From Lachnospiraceae bacterium (lineage in GTDB: Bacteria; Bacillota; Clostridia; Lachnospirales; Lachnospiraceae): a stretch of 41,155 bases of DNA. The position numbers and the translations under genes were made by a program. Positions 8,175 to 17,293 of the stretch are shown piece by piece; position 1 is the stretch's first letter; each line of letters starts with the position of its first letter. The notes beneath the pieces were generated by a model. The model was given only the letters and a program-made list of their open reading frames with translations, was not told the origin of the DNA and ran no database searches. The stretch covers positions 1 to 41,155 of the forward strand of contig JAFTFD010000263.1 in assembly GCA_017449745.1 (NCBI GenBank). The letters are read 5' to 3'.

Positions 8175-8925
8175 TTTGAAATGCCTCCCGGTACAGTTCT
8201 TCCAGCTCGTCGCCGGTGACAAGTCTTTGCATTCCGGGTTTGAGTCCTCCCGCCGTGACATTGAGGACACGGACCCTCTTTAAGGTCTTGACCTCTGCCC
8301 CGACTGCCCGGCACATCCGACGGATCTGGCGGTTTAATCCCTGCGTCAGGACGATCCGGAAGGTGTACTCCCCGAGCCGCTCGATCCTGCAGGGTTTTGT
8401 CTTTACTTCAAGGTCCTTCAGCCAGATGCCCTTGCGCATCTGCTGGAGCGCAGCGTCAGAGATCCTGGACCGGGTCCTGACGATATACTCCTTCTCATGA
8501 CCGGCGCTGCCGCGCATCATGGCGTTGATCAGATCGCCGTCATTGGTCATCAGCAAAAGCCCCTCTGAGTCCCTGTCGAGCCTTCCCGCGTAGGTGAGCC
8601 GGACCGGATAATGAAAGACATCCTCCAGGGTGACCTTTGCGTGCGGATCGGACTTTGTCGTTGTGACTCCTACAGGCTTGTAATACGCCACGACGACCTT
8701 GCTGTCCCGGGGACGCAGGATCTTATCGCGGAGCTTGACCTTGTCCGTATCCCTCACCATCATGCCGGGTTCGGCTGTCTCGCCGTTGACTGTCACCAGT
8801 CCCTGCCGGATCAGCTCATCGGCCTCTCTGCGGGAAACTCCGCCGCAGGAAGCCAGATATTTATTCAGCCGGGTCAGGCCTTCAGTGCCGCCAGCGTTTC
8901 GATCGCTTTCTCCCTGAGAATGCAC
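8167..8925 (-). CDS. RsuA/RluF-family rRNA pseudouridine synthase
   Basis: Converts uridine to pseudouridine in ribosomal RNA. The 252-residue protein has an N-terminal S4 RNA-binding domain (about 18-65, TRLNKYLASCGGVSRREADE) and the catalytic domain with the essential aspartate D117 in GRLDRDSEGLL. The segment QGLNRQIRRMC resembles RluF (23S U2604) more than RluB or RsuA, so I favour an RluF-like enzyme; the exact target is unproven. Translation probably starts at GTG, since AAGGAG stands eight bases upstream and no suitable ATG exists. The start lies 52 bases inside the MecA gene, and the end overlaps ligA, so the three genes appear coupled. Confidence 0.88.
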   Translation of the reverse strand: MHSQGESDRNAGGTEGLTRLNKYLASCGGVSRREADELIRQGLVTVNGETAEPGMMVRDTDKVKLRDKILRPRDSKVVVAYYKPVGVTTTKSDPHAKVTLEDVFHYPVRLTYAGRLDRDSEGLLLMTNDGDLINAMMRGSAGHEKEYIVRTRSRISDAALQQMRKGIWLKDLEVKTKPCRIERLGEYTFRIVLTQGLNRQIRRMCRAVGAEVKTLKRVRVLNVTAGGLKPGMQRLVTGDELEELYREAFQNE

Positions 8926-9641
8926 GTCTCATGCTCCTTTATATATGCTATGTCTGTCCAGGCGTCCAGCATCTGGCCGAACTCGCTAAGAGACAGTGCC
9001 ATCTTGTCAAAGCCGATATTCCGGCTTCCATCCTTCTCCATGATCAGGAAATACTCTTCTCCGAAGCGGTTCTTGTACAGACTGGATCTGTACTCCCCGG
9101 CTGCAGAGGCACCGCGGCATCCGCGGATCGCATCGTGGAGAGACAGAAAGATCACCCCGTACTCAGTCCGGTAATCTTTGTTCTCCGTCTCCTGTTTCTG
9201 CGGACTATTGCTGCCGTCCTGATGGATCGCCAGTTTCTTGTCATTTTCGTCTTCTGCGAGCGGAGTCTTTTTGCGGACCTCTTCTCCGGCAGATCCCTGC
9301 ACAGCCTTGTCCGCTTCAGCATCCGCACCCCGGTGTCCTTTGCCGGCCTTTTTTTCCGGATCGAGGCCAAGGGCGCCCATAAGGTCGGGCATGGCCTCCG
9401 GGCTCTCTGACAAGGTCAGGGAGATCGTATGATCCTGCAGCACAGCGATCCGCATATTGGTATAGTTGCCTGACAGGTCAAACTTCTCGCTGGCAGCTGC
9501 GGACACGATATAAGACTGCAGGAATTTAAGCGCCTCTTCCTTGCGCTCAAACAGGTCCCGCAGCTCGATCCCGCCGAGCTTTAAGTCCTCCGGCGTAATG
9601 ATGCAGTTGATCGTTTTTTCGTTAATTCTGCGAAATTTCAT
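8874..9641 (-). CDS. mecA: MecA-family adaptor protein
   Basis: Protein of 255 residues. The N-terminus (MKFRRINEKTINCIITPEDL) and a C-terminal domain with EYFLIMEKDG and alternating strands and helices match MecA/YpbH, which deliver substrates to the ClpC unfoldase and shape its assembly. In Bacillus the family controls competence by targeting ComK; here the substrates are unknown. A charged, low-complexity linker of about 65 residues (around 95-160) joins the two domains. The ribosome site is weak (AAAGAT). A hairpin terminator stands immediately upstream, after tsf, so expression may rely on read-through from the rpsB-tsf transcript. The gene overlaps the RluF-like gene by 52 bases. Confidence 0.85.
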   Translation of the reverse strand: MKFRRINEKTINCIITPEDLKLGGIELRDLFERKEEALKFLQSYIVSAAASEKFDLSGNYTNMRIAVLQDHTISLTLSESPEAMPDLMGALGLDPEKKAGKGHRGADAEADKAVQGSAGEEVRKKTPLAEDENDKKLAIHQDGSNSPQKQETENKDYRTEYGVIFLSLHDAIRGCRGASAAGEYRSSLYKNRFGEEYFLIMEKDGSRNIGFDKMALSLSEFGQMLDAWTDIAYIKEHETCILREKAIETLAALKA

Positions 9642-9660
9642 AATTATCTTTATGATTTGA

Positions 9661-9689
9661 AAACGCGGCCGTCAGTACAGACGGCCGCG
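9661..9689 (-). terminator. Hairpin terminator between tsf and mecA
   Basis: A perfect ten-base GC-rich stem (9664-9673 with 9680-9689) has a six-base loop and is followed on the minus strand by TTTTC. It sits after tsf and only about 20 bases before the mecA start. The T run is short, so it may be leaky. Confidence 0.75.
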
Positions 9690-9746
9690 CAATTCACTTA
9701 AGCTGTGGAACAGCTGAAACCCGTCAGCCTTCCATATTCATGCAGA

Positions 9747-10697
9747 TCAAAGTCCTTTTGCCTGAGCCATGACCTCTTCTGCGAAGTTCTCTTCCTTCTT
9801 CTCCATGCCCTCGCCTGTCTCGAAACGGACGAACTGCTTGATGGAGACGTTGGCACCGTTTGCCTTGCCGACCTGAGCCAGGTACTGGGCAACGCTCTGC
9901 TTGCCATCCTCTGCCTTAACATAGACCTGATCATCCAGGCAGATCTCTTTGAACTCTTTGTTCAGTCTGCCGACCAGCATCTTCTCGATGATCTGCTGAG
10001 GCTTTCTCTTGTTCTCAGGAAGTGCCTCGTTCTCTGCGATCGCCTGTGCAAGAAGGATCTCTTTCTCGTGATCTCTCACGGACTGGGGAATATCATCAGC
10101 TCTGACATACTGAGGGGACAGTGCTGCGACCTGCATAGCCACGTTTCTGACAGCCTCTTTGATCTCGTCGTTGACTACGTCTGTAGCAGCCTCAACGATA
10201 ACAGCGATTCTGCCGCCGCCGTGTACATAAGTTGCAACGATACCGTCTGTGGACTCGACCTTCTGGAAGCGTCTGATGGACAGCTTCTCGCTGATGACAG
10301 CGATCAGGTCGACAAGGCTCTCAGCCACAGTCTTGGACGGATCATCTTCCCACTTCTCAGCAAGGAAAGCTTCCATATCAGCTGCATTTGTGTGCAGTGC
10401 CTGATTGGCGACCTTCTGTGTGTATGCCTTGAATGTATCGTTGGAAGCAACGAAGTCTGTCTCGGAGTTGACCTCGACAACAGCTGCCTTTGTATCGCCC
10501 TCGCTGGCGACATAGCAAAGGCCCTCTGCCGCGATGCGGTTAGCCTTCTTCTCAGCCTTGGCAGCGCCTGCCTTTCTTAATACCTCAACAGCCTCTTCAA
10601 TATTTCCGTCAGTCTCTGTCAGTGCCTTTTTGCACTCCATGATACCTGCGCCGGTGATCTCTCTAAGCTCTTTAACCTGAGCAGCTGAAATTGCCAT
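9747..10697 (-). CDS. tsf: Translation elongation factor Ts
   Basis: Nucleotide exchange factor that releases GDP from EF-Tu during elongation. The 316-residue protein begins with the UBA-like domain (MAISAAQVKELREITGAG, about 1-50). It contains the EF-Tu-contacting motif TDFVASND and two further core subdomains, ending in VSIKQFVRFETGEGMEKKEENF. The length is normal. The start is preceded by AGGAGG. It lies 89 bases downstream of rpsB in the universally conserved rpsB-tsf order and should be read from the rpsB promoter. Confidence is very high. Confidence 0.97.
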   Translation of the reverse strand: MAISAAQVKELREITGAGIMECKKALTETDGNIEEAVEVLRKAGAAKAEKKANRIAAEGLCYVASEGDTKAAVVEVNSETDFVASNDTFKAYTQKVANQALHTNAADMEAFLAEKWEDDPSKTVAESLVDLIAVISEKLSIRRFQKVESTDGIVATYVHGGGRIAVIVEAATDVVNDEIKEAVRNVAMQVAALSPQYVRADDIPQSVRDHEKEILLAQAIAENEALPENKRKPQQIIEKMLVGRLNKEFKEICLDDQVYVKAEDGKQSVAQYLAQVGKANGANVSIKQFVRFETGEGMEKKEENFAEEVMAQAKGL

Positions 10698-10786
10698 TTT
10701 TTTATCCTCCTGAATGCGGCAGCGCCTGCTGTAAGTAAGTCAGCCGGCCTTATGCCGTTTCTCTGTTATGTGGTAAAAGAACACGA

Positions 10787-11563
10787 TCAGATCGTGCCCT
10801 CTGCGACCTGCTCTGCCTCGCTTGCTGCAGACTCTGCTGCAAGAGCATCCTGCTCTGCCTCGTTAGCGGCGACGTTCTCCTCGCCCTGGCGAGCCTCGAT
10901 AACAGCGTCAGCCATCTTGGAGCAAAGGAGCTTGACCGCACGGATCGCATCGTCGTTGCCGGGGATGATATAGTCGAGCTCATCCGGATCGCTGTTGGTA
11001 TCTGCGATACCGATCAGAGTGATTCCGAGTGCCTGAGCCTCCTGTACGCAGATCTTCTCTTTCTTGGGATCTACGACGAAGATTGCATCCGGGATGTGCT
11101 CCATGGTCTTGATACCGCCGAGGTTCTTCTGAAGCTTCTCCTGCTCTTTCTTAAGGCCGGCAACTTCCTTCTTGGGAAGGACATCAAAGGTTCCGTCCTC
11201 TTCCATCTGGTTGATCTTGTTCAGGCGCTCGATTCTGCTGCGGATCGTCTTGAAGTTTGTCAGCATACCGCCGAGCCATCTCTGGTTGACATAGTACATG
11301 CCGCAGCGCTCAGCCTCTGTCTTGACAGCATCCTGTGCCTGTTTCTTTGTGCCGACGAACAGGATCGTGCCGCCCTGCTCAGCGATCTCTGTCACTGCCT
11401 TGTAAGCCTCGTCAACTTTGATGACGGACTTCTGCAGATCGATGATGTGGATCCCGTTTCTCTCTGTGAAGATGTAGGGAGCCATCTTGGGGTTCCAGCG
11501 TCTTGTCTGGTGGCCAAAGTGTACGCCTGCCTCAAGCAGGTCTTTCATGGAAACTACGCTCAT
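10787..11563 (-). CDS. rpsB: Small ribosomal subunit protein uS2
   Basis: Core protein of the 30S subunit, 258 residues. It begins [19 protein letters not shown] and contains [35 protein letters not shown] and PDAIFVVDP, all hallmarks of uS2. The C-terminal tail after about residue 225 is Ala/Glu-rich and acidic, a variable extension. The start follows AGGAGG. An unusually long leader (about 360 bases) with several hairpins lies upstream, suggesting regulation at RNA level, possibly feedback by uS2 itself as known for other ribosomal operons. tsf follows directly. Confidence 0.97.
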   Translation of the reverse strand: MSVVSMKDLLEAGVHFGHQTRRWNPKMAPYIFTERNGIHIIDLQKSVIKVDEAYKAVTEIAEQGGTILFVGTKKQAQDAVKTEAERCGMYYVNQRWLGGMLTNFKTIRSRIERLNKINQMEEDGTFDVLPKKEVAGLKKEQEKLQKNLGGIKTMEHIPDAIFVVDPKKEKICVQEAQALGITLIGIADTNSDPDELDYIIPGNDDAIRAVKLLCSKMADAVIEARQGEENVAANEAEQDALAAESAASEAEQVAEGTI

Positions 11564-11925
11564 TTTTTCTTCCTCCTGAATTTAGTTGAGCTTCCGCACT
11601 TCTTACGCAGCAGAAAGCACAGTCCTGTGCTCTCCGAGGACACATACCACTCCGTCCGGCCTTTGGGCCTTTCCGGAGACCGCGGTATCTGCTGGAAATG
11701 CGTGTATGATCTCTCTGCCGCCGGTCCCTGACGATCGGATGGACGAGTCCCTCCCATCCGATGCGAAACGTGCATCTCGCGGCAATGCCGCTTCGATGTC
11801 CGTTAGCCGTCAAATGCCTGCTCATGCCAGCATGGCAGTCACTTTCCGGCCTTATCGCACAAATATGCGCTGTCCCGCGCTTGTTATTAGCGGCAATTGC
11901 CGCCCCGGCGCAGAACAACGCATAT
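11564..11925 (-). ncRNA. Long structured 5' leader of rpsB
   Basis: About 360 bases lie between the predicted start of transcription and rpsB, with no convincing reading frame. Visible hairpins include a perfect nine-base stem (11734-11742 with 11754-11762), a seven-base stem with a two-base loop (11616-11622 with 11625-11631) and a GC-rich palindrome, GCGGCAATTGCCGC. The last hairpin ends about 50 bases before the start codon. A regulatory RNA, for example binding uS2, is inferred; I do not recognise a named family. Confidence 0.6.
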
Positions 11926-11955
11926 ATATTATCACAGCAACCCATTGGGATGCAA
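11926..11955 (-). promoter_or_regulatory. Predicted rpsB promoter
   Basis: On the minus strand TTGCAT (11950-11955) is followed after 16-18 bases by overlapping -10 choices: GATAAT with an upstream TG, or TAATAT. It lies between codY and the rpsB leader. Confidence 0.7.
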
Positions 11956-11977
11956 CTGAAAAATTATGTTAAACCTG

Positions 11978-12778
11978 TCAGTTTTCGACCTTGTTCTTCA
12001 TGTCGACCAGCTCTTTGTAAACTGCGTCGTTGAGCACTTTGATGTAGGTGCCCTTCATGCCGGAAGAACGGGACTCGATCACGCCTGCGGATTCGAACTT
12101 GCGAAGCGCATTGACGATGACGGAGCGGGTGATCCCCGCCTTATCCGCGATCTTGCTGGCGACAAGGATGCCCTCTTTTTTGCCTTCCATCTCATCGAAG
12201 ATATGAAGGATCGCCTGGATCTCTGTGTAGCTGAGTGTTCCGATGGCGGATTTGACGATCTGTGTCTTGCGGTTTTCCTCCGCTGACTCCTCGGTAACTG
12301 CGCGGAGCATTTCAAGACCTACTACTGTTGTGCCGTATTCGCAGATGATGATGTCATCGATCTCGTAAGGCTTGTTCTGGTTGTAAATAAAGACTGTGCC
12401 GAGTCTCTCGCCCGCGATCTCGATCGGGGAGATGATCGCATTGTGATAAGCATCATCGCCGACAAAACCGAGGGTGGAGAGCATCACATTTTCATTGGTG
12501 GAAAGGATACTCAGAAGTCTTTCATTGAGTTCATTATCGATGAAGTCTCCGATCCTGTCTTTCATCATCGCCTCGATCGGAGAGATCTCAGATTCGCTTT
12601 TCTGGGCAACGCCGAGGACTTTTCCCTTCTTGGACAGAACCAGGACATCGGAGTTCAGAATATCGCTCATTACCTTACAGATATCGTTGAAGACCACCTT
12701 CCCGGTACTGTTGTTATGAAGCAGTTTTTCAATTTTACGTGTCTTATCGAGCAGCTGCACGTTGTTCGGTGTTGTCAT
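11978..12778 (-). CDS. codY: Global transcriptional regulator CodY
   Basis: DNA-binding repressor of 266 residues that senses branched-chain amino acids and usually GTP, and controls amino-acid, nitrogen and virulence genes in Bacillota. The N-terminal GAF domain (about 1-155) starts with LLDKTRKIEKLL. The C-terminal winged helix-turn-helix holds the near-invariant segment ITRSVIVNALRKFESAGVIE and then GMKGTYIKVLN. The start at 12778 follows GGGAAGA. Its ATG overlaps the TGA of topA (ATGA), so the two are translationally coupled; a start at 12823 would lie well inside topA. In Bacillus, topA and codY are also linked but with genes between them. Confidence 0.96.
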   Translation of the reverse strand: MTTPNNVQLLDKTRKIEKLLHNNSTGKVVFNDICKVMSDILNSDVLVLSKKGKVLGVAQKSESEISPIEAMMKDRIGDFIDNELNERLLSILSTNENVMLSTLGFVGDDAYHNAIISPIEIAGERLGTVFIYNQNKPYEIDDIIICEYGTTVVGLEMLRAVTEESAEENRKTQIVKSAIGTLSYTEIQAILHIFDEMEGKKEGILVASKIADKAGITRSVIVNALRKFESAGVIESRSSGMKGTYIKVLNDAVYKELVDMKNKVEN

Positions 12779-14892
12779 GAATCTTCCCTTTCTGTTTTTT
12801 CTTTGTTCTTTACATATCCGCACTCTTCATTCATGCAGACAAGCTTACTGCCCTTTTCGAGCATGACAGAACCGCACTCCGGACATTTTTCCGCAGACGG
12901 TCTTGCCCATGTCATGAAATCGCACTCGGGATTGCCCATGCAGCCGTAATATCTTCTGCCCTTCATGGTCTTTTTGACCACGATATCCTTGCCGCATTTC
13001 GGACATGCGACGCCGATCTTTTCAAAATAGGGTTTGGTATTCCGGCACTCCGGGAAGCCGGGGCAGGCGAGGAATTTGCCGTGCGGGCCGTATTTGATCA
13101 CCATGCGGCGGCCGCATTTGTCACAGATCTCATCCGATTCCTCATCGGCGATCGTCACCTTGTCCAGCTGCTCCTGTGCGTTCCTGACAGCTTCATCCAG
13201 ATCAGGGTAGAAATTCTCAACGATCGTTTTCCAGCGCACTTCTCCCTCTGCGACGCCGTCGAGCAGGCTCTCCAGATTCGCAGTGAAAGCAGGATCCACG
13301 ATCGTAGGGAAATGGGTCACCATGATATTGTTGACCGCTTCTCCCATTTCCGTCATGTACAGGTTCTTGTTTTCTTTTGTAATGTAACGTCTTCCGAGGA
13401 GCGTCGTGATCGTAGGAGCATACGTGCTCGGACGTCCGATCCCCTGTTCTTCGAGGGCACGCACCAGCGAAGCTTCCGTATAGTGCGGTACCGGCTGTGT
13501 AAAGTGCTGTTTCGCATCGAGATTATTCAGGGAGATGACAGAATCTTCCGTCAGCCCCTTCATCAGAGATGCCTCTGCCTTCTCGTCATCCGCGGGTGAA
13601 TAGACCTTGAGGAATCCGTCGAAAGCGATCCTGGAACAGGGCACGGTGAACAGATAGCGGTTTCCGTCCCCCGCCTGTGCCGTGATGCGTACCTGCGTCG
13701 TCTCGATCTTTGCGGGAGCCATGCGGCTGGCCGTAAATCTCTTCCAGATCAGCTGATAAAGGCGGAACTGGTCTCTGTCGAGCGATGCCTTGATGGACTC
13801 CGGCGTACGGGTGATATCCGTCGGGCGGATCGCTTCATGGGCGTCCTGGATCTTTCCGCCGTTTTGCTTCTGCTCCGCCGCAGTTCCATACTCCTCCCCG
13901 TAGGTCCCCCTGATAAATTCCGAAGAAGCCGCAATAGCCTCATCCGAAATTCTGGTGGAATCCGTACGAAGATATGTGATTATACCGATCTGTCCCTGCC
14001 CTTTGATCTCCACGCCTTCGTATAGCTGCTGTGCGATGCGCATAGTCTTCTGCGTAGAGAAATTCAGGGCTTTGCTGGCCTCCTGCTGGAGCGTCGATGT
14101 GGTAAACGGAAGCGGAGACTTCCTCTCCCTCACCGACGTGCGGATCTCGGCAATGCTGTAATCCGCTGATTCCAGCGCCTTTTTGAGTTCCGCTGCCGCC
14201 TTCTCGTCTTCGATCGCCATCTTTTCCGCGTCAGAGTCGTCCTTGCCGGTGGCTTTTCCATAGAAGTGAGCGACCAGCGGCTTTTTCTCCCCCTTAACGT
14301 TCAGGATCGCATCCAGGCTCCAGTATTCCTCCGGAATGAAAGCCTCGATCTCTGCCTCCCGGTCCGCGATCATACGCAGAGCGACAGACTGCACGCGTCC
14401 CGCGGACAGGCCTCTTTTGACCTTTGCCCACAGGAGCGGAGAGATCTCATAACCCACCATTCTGTCCAGCACGCGTCTTGCCTGCTGCGCATCGACCAGG
14501 TTCATATCGATAGCTCTCGGATGCTTGAAGGACTCTGTTACGGCATTCTTGGTGATCTCGTTAAAGGTCACTCTCGTTGCCTTTTTATCATCCAGGCCCA
14601 GTGCCGCCATAAGATGCCAGGAAATGGCCTCTCCCTCGCGGTCAGGGTCGGTTGCCAGATAAACTTTGTCAGATTTTTTGACCCGCCTTCTCAGATCTGC
14701 CAGCAGGTCTCCCTTGCCGCGGATCGTAATATACTTAGGTTCAAAATCGTGTTCTGTGTCGATTCCCATCTGGGATTTCGGCAGATCCCGGACATGACCC
14801 TGGCTTGCCGCCACGTCATACCTCGTCCCCAAAAACTTTTTAATAGTCTTCACCTTTGCGGGTGACTCGACGATTACCAGATACTTTGCCAT
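12775..14892 (-). CDS. topA: DNA topoisomerase I
   Basis: Relaxes negative supercoils by transient single-strand cleavage. The 705-residue protein has an N-terminal TOPRIM domain (MAKYLVIVESPAKVKTI; acidic DPDREGEA at 82-89). The type IA core has the active-site tyrosine Y307 in ITYLRTDSTRIS. Three C-terminal four-cysteine zinc ribbons follow (CDKCG...CPGFPEC, CPKCG...CMGNPEC, CPECG...CMNEEC). The length is typical for the phylum. The start follows GGAG at nine bases. codY begins within the stop codon of this gene. A clear promoter lies about 85 bases upstream. Confidence 0.97.
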   Translation of the reverse strand: MAKYLVIVESPAKVKTIKKFLGTRYDVAASQGHVRDLPKSQMGIDTEHDFEPKYITIRGKGDLLADLRRRVKKSDKVYLATDPDREGEAISWHLMAALGLDDKKATRVTFNEITKNAVTESFKHPRAIDMNLVDAQQARRVLDRMVGYEISPLLWAKVKRGLSAGRVQSVALRMIADREAEIEAFIPEEYWSLDAILNVKGEKKPLVAHFYGKATGKDDSDAEKMAIEDEKAAAELKKALESADYSIAEIRTSVRERKSPLPFTTSTLQQEASKALNFSTQKTMRIAQQLYEGVEIKGQGQIGIITYLRTDSTRISDEAIAASSEFIRGTYGEEYGTAAEQKQNGGKIQDAHEAIRPTDITRTPESIKASLDRDQFRLYQLIWKRFTASRMAPAKIETTQVRITAQAGDGNRYLFTVPCSRIAFDGFLKVYSPADDEKAEASLMKGLTEDSVISLNNLDAKQHFTQPVPHYTEASLVRALEEQGIGRPSTYAPTITTLLGRRYITKENKNLYMTEMGEAVNNIMVTHFPTIVDPAFTANLESLLDGVAEGEVRWKTIVENFYPDLDEAVRNAQEQLDKVTIADEESDEICDKCGRRMVIKYGPHGKFLACPGFPECRNTKPYFEKIGVACPKCGKDIVVKKTMKGRRYYGCMGNPECDFMTWARPSAEKCPECGSVMLEKGSKLVCMNEECGYVKNKEKTEREDS

Positions 14893-14976
14893 ACCTCATT
14901 GCTCCTTGTCGTTCCCGGATTTTCCAAATTTAGCATCTCTTACCGAAAAAATGCAAAACCCTCGGGAAGCGTGGTT

Positions 14977-15005
14977 ACTATATCTTAAAATTCTGTTTAA
15001 TGCAA
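14977..15005 (-). promoter_or_regulatory. Predicted topA-codY promoter
   Basis: On the minus strand TTGCAT (15000-15005), a 17-base spacer and TATAGT (14977-14982) give a good housekeeping promoter in the gap between hemZ and topA. Confidence 0.7.
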
Positions 15006-15029
15006 GTCATTTTTCTGAAATCTGTGTAT

Positions 15030-16514
15030 TTATTGGCCCCCGAAGAGTTTTCTCTTTCTCCCTATCATTTCCTCAATATTGTCCATGTATACGCGGACTT
15101 CCTTGGCATTGTCGCACCTTTCGATCCGGCCGCCCTCAAACAGGCATTTGGAGATCGATCCCGCGCCCAGCGCCATGATCGACTGGACCTCCTCGATGAT
15201 CAGCATGTTATAGATGCCAAAGCTGCCCTCTCTTGCATAGCCGACATTTTCAAAATTGCCGGACATGTTTTTCTGCCTGTAAAGATAGTACGGCACCATG
15301 TCCATCTTCTGTGCGGCCCGCGCAGCGATCGCCATGCTCTCATCCGAATTGTGCAGCAGGCCGATCCCGTTCTGCTCGATCCAGCGGGCGAGCCTGGAGG
15401 CGCGCTTGACAGCCAGGGAATGGACGGTCAGCGACTCAGGGGAAAGCTTGCAGATCTCGTCAACCGTGTACTGCACGTCTTCTTCTTTTTCTCCCGGCAG
15501 TCCCAGGATTATGTCCATGTTGATGTTGTCAAACCCGCATTCCCGCGCAAGTTGGAAGGCCTCGATGACTTCCGCTACCGTGTGATGCCTTCCGATCATC
15601 CGAAGCGTCTCATCGCGCATGGTCTGCGGATTTACGCTGATCCTGGTCACCGGATGGTTCCTCAGCACCATCAGCTTCTCTCTCGTGATGCTGTCAGCCC
15701 TTCCGGCTTCCACGGTAAACTCCAGGAGTCCGGAAAGGTCGTAGTATTTTTCAATGCAGGTAAGAAGTCTCTCCAGCTGCTTCGGCTCCAGAGTCGTCGG
15801 AGTTCCGCCGCCGATGTACAGCGTCTCCAGTTTTTTGTCCTGCATAAGAGCGGATGCCGCCGCCATTTCCCGCTCCAGGGTATCCAGATACCGGTCCACT
15901 TCCGGCGCCCAGGCGCTCAGGCTGAAAGAAGGGAAGGAACAATACAGGCAGGTCGTCGGGCAGAAAGGGATCCCTATGTAAAGGCTGTATCCGTTCTCCC
16001 TGTCCAGTTTTCCGAGGATCTCCTCTTCCCGCCTTGCAATATCATAAGCGAGGACCGCCTTCTCATGGCTCACAAGGTGCTCCTCTTCCATGAACCGGAT
16101 GCATTCCTCTTCCGACAGGCCGCTGCGCAGCCGTTCGCTCACGAGCTTCGTTGGCCGGATCCCGATCAGGTCGCCCCAGGGCAGGTTTTTGCCTGTCATC
16201 CGGACCAGGAATTCATACAGCAGCTTTTTCAGGGCTGCTTTCGTCTCCGGGCCTTTCTCGCAGTAGGAGAGGTCTGAGCCCTCCGGCACGCAGGCGCATT
16301 CCTCATAATCTTTCTCTTCCGAAAATGAAAGGATTCCCGGCGTCCCAGGCCTGACAAGGAGCCTTATCTTCTCTCGGCTGAAGAAAACGCCGAACGCCGA
16401 TTCCGGTGTCATCTCCTCCGCGATAATGACTTTTACCTCTTCCGCAGGGAAAAAAGCCTTCACGAGGGAGTGTACCTCGTACCTGTATAATTCCGAATTC
16501 TGGGTGACAAACAT
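15030..16514 (-). CDS. hemZ: HemZ-family radical SAM enzyme (coproporphyrinogen dehydrogenase-like)
   Basis: Radical SAM protein of 494 residues related to HemN. An N-terminal domain of about 170 residues precedes the radical SAM core, whose iron-sulfur cysteines are C185, C189 and C192 (CPTTCLYC). YIGGGTPTTL and the later GLPGE segment are family features. HemZ was annotated as oxygen-independent coproporphyrinogen III dehydrogenase, but many HemN relatives have other roles and the true reaction in anaerobes is uncertain. The start has an AAAGGAAG ribosome site. The order rel, MBL hydrolase, hemZ is common in Clostridia, but here a terminator separates hemZ from the MBL gene. Confidence 0.87.
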   Translation of the reverse strand: MFVTQNSELYRYEVHSLVKAFFPAEEVKVIIAEEMTPESAFGVFFSREKIRLLVRPGTPGILSFSEEKDYEECACVPEGSDLSYCEKGPETKAALKKLLYEFLVRMTGKNLPWGDLIGIRPTKLVSERLRSGLSEEECIRFMEEEHLVSHEKAVLAYDIARREEEILGKLDRENGYSLYIGIPFCPTTCLYCSFPSFSLSAWAPEVDRYLDTLEREMAAASALMQDKKLETLYIGGGTPTTLEPKQLERLLTCIEKYYDLSGLLEFTVEAGRADSITREKLMVLRNHPVTRISVNPQTMRDETLRMIGRHHTVAEVIEAFQLARECGFDNINMDIILGLPGEKEEDVQYTVDEICKLSPESLTVHSLAVKRASRLARWIEQNGIGLLHNSDESMAIAARAAQKMDMVPYYLYRQKNMSGNFENVGYAREGSFGIYNMLIIEEVQSIMALGAGSISKCLFEGGRIERCDNAKEVRVYMDNIEEMIGRKRKLFGGQ

Positions 16515-16573
16515 ATAAAACTTCCTTTGTCTGTGGAATTATGCCCGCATCAGAAAGGACATGCCGGGCAAGT

Positions 16574-16594
16574 AAAAAGGCCGGAGACCGGCCT
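16574..16594 (-). terminator. Terminator after the MBL hydrolase
   Basis: A seven-base perfect stem (16578-16584 with 16588-16594) has a three-base loop, and TTTTTA follows on the minus strand. It lies 20 bases after the MBL gene stop and before hemZ. Confidence 0.85.
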
Positions 16595-16613
16595 GAAATT
16601 CCTGAAGCATTGG

Positions 16614-17273
16614 TTATTGTATAAACGGATTGTAACGTTTTTCATCTCCGATCGTGGTCGGTCCTCCATGTCCCGGATAGACCACTGTGTCTTCAGGCAG
16701 CACAAAAAGCTTGTCTTTTATGGACCGCACCAGGGCTCCCATGGAACCTGTAGGCAGATCCGTGCGCCCTACGGAATTCTCAAAAAGAGTATCTCCGGAG
16801 ATCAGTATACGGCTTCCGTCCTGGTCAAGATAATAGCAGCAGCTTCCCTCCGTATGTCCGGGCGTGCAGATCACATGAAGAGCGATACCGCATTCCGTCA
16901 CGATCTCGCCGTCTGTCAGCCAGACATCCGGACGGACGGTACAGGGGCGCCCGTAATCTGCGGACGAATTTAAGTCCGGATCCCCCAGAAGGTTCTTCTC
17001 GCTGAGGCTCGCGTACACTTTGACCGGCACATCGGGTCTTTCCCTGCGGCAAGTCTCCAGCAGATCTGCCAGTCCCCAGATATGGTCAAAATGCCCATGC
17101 GTCAGGAACACAGCGCGGATGAGCAGTCCTTCCCCGTCAAGGGCCTTCCAGAGTCTGTCGCCGTAATCCGCCGGGTCAAAGACGATCGTATCCGCACTGT
17201 CGGCCAGATGCATGTAATAGCAGTTTGTCTGCACCATGCCGATGACATAACTGCCAACCCTGATCCTGTTCAT
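16614..17273 (-). CDS. MBL-fold (glyoxalase II-like) metallo-hydrolase
   Basis: Small hydrolase of 219 residues with a two-metal site. The motif T-H-G-H-F-D-H puts the metal ligands at H59, H61, D63 and H64. Further ligands are readable in CTPGHTEGS, ISGDTLFENSVGRTDLP and VYPGHGGPT. This pattern matches the YcbL/GloB-like group, which hydrolyses thioesters such as S-lactoylglutathione; the substrate here is unknown. The gene follows rel by 99 bases, in an order often found in Clostridia, and is probably read from the rel transcript. A GGGGGTG ribosome site precedes the start. The spacer to rel carries a 37-base tandem duplication. Confidence 0.87.
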   Translation of the reverse strand: MNRIRVGSYVIGMVQTNCYYMHLADSADTIVFDPADYGDRLWKALDGEGLLIRAVFLTHGHFDHIWGLADLLETCRRERPDVPVKVYASLSEKNLLGDPDLNSSADYGRPCTVRPDVWLTDGEIVTECGIALHVICTPGHTEGSCCYYLDQDGSRILISGDTLFENSVGRTDLPTGSMGALVRSIKDKLFVLPEDTVVYPGHGGPTTIGDEKRYNPFIQ

Positions 17274-17293
17274 GCGAACACCCCCTTTTCCGG

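Noticed and set aside
8175..8270. Longer N-terminus for ligA
   Set aside because: The extension has no ribosome site and overlaps the pseudouridine synthase gene; the start at 8174 has a good site.
11934..11975. CodY binding site overlapping the rpsB promoter
   Set aside because: The AATTTTTCAG stretch matches only the first half of the CodY consensus, so the support is too weak.
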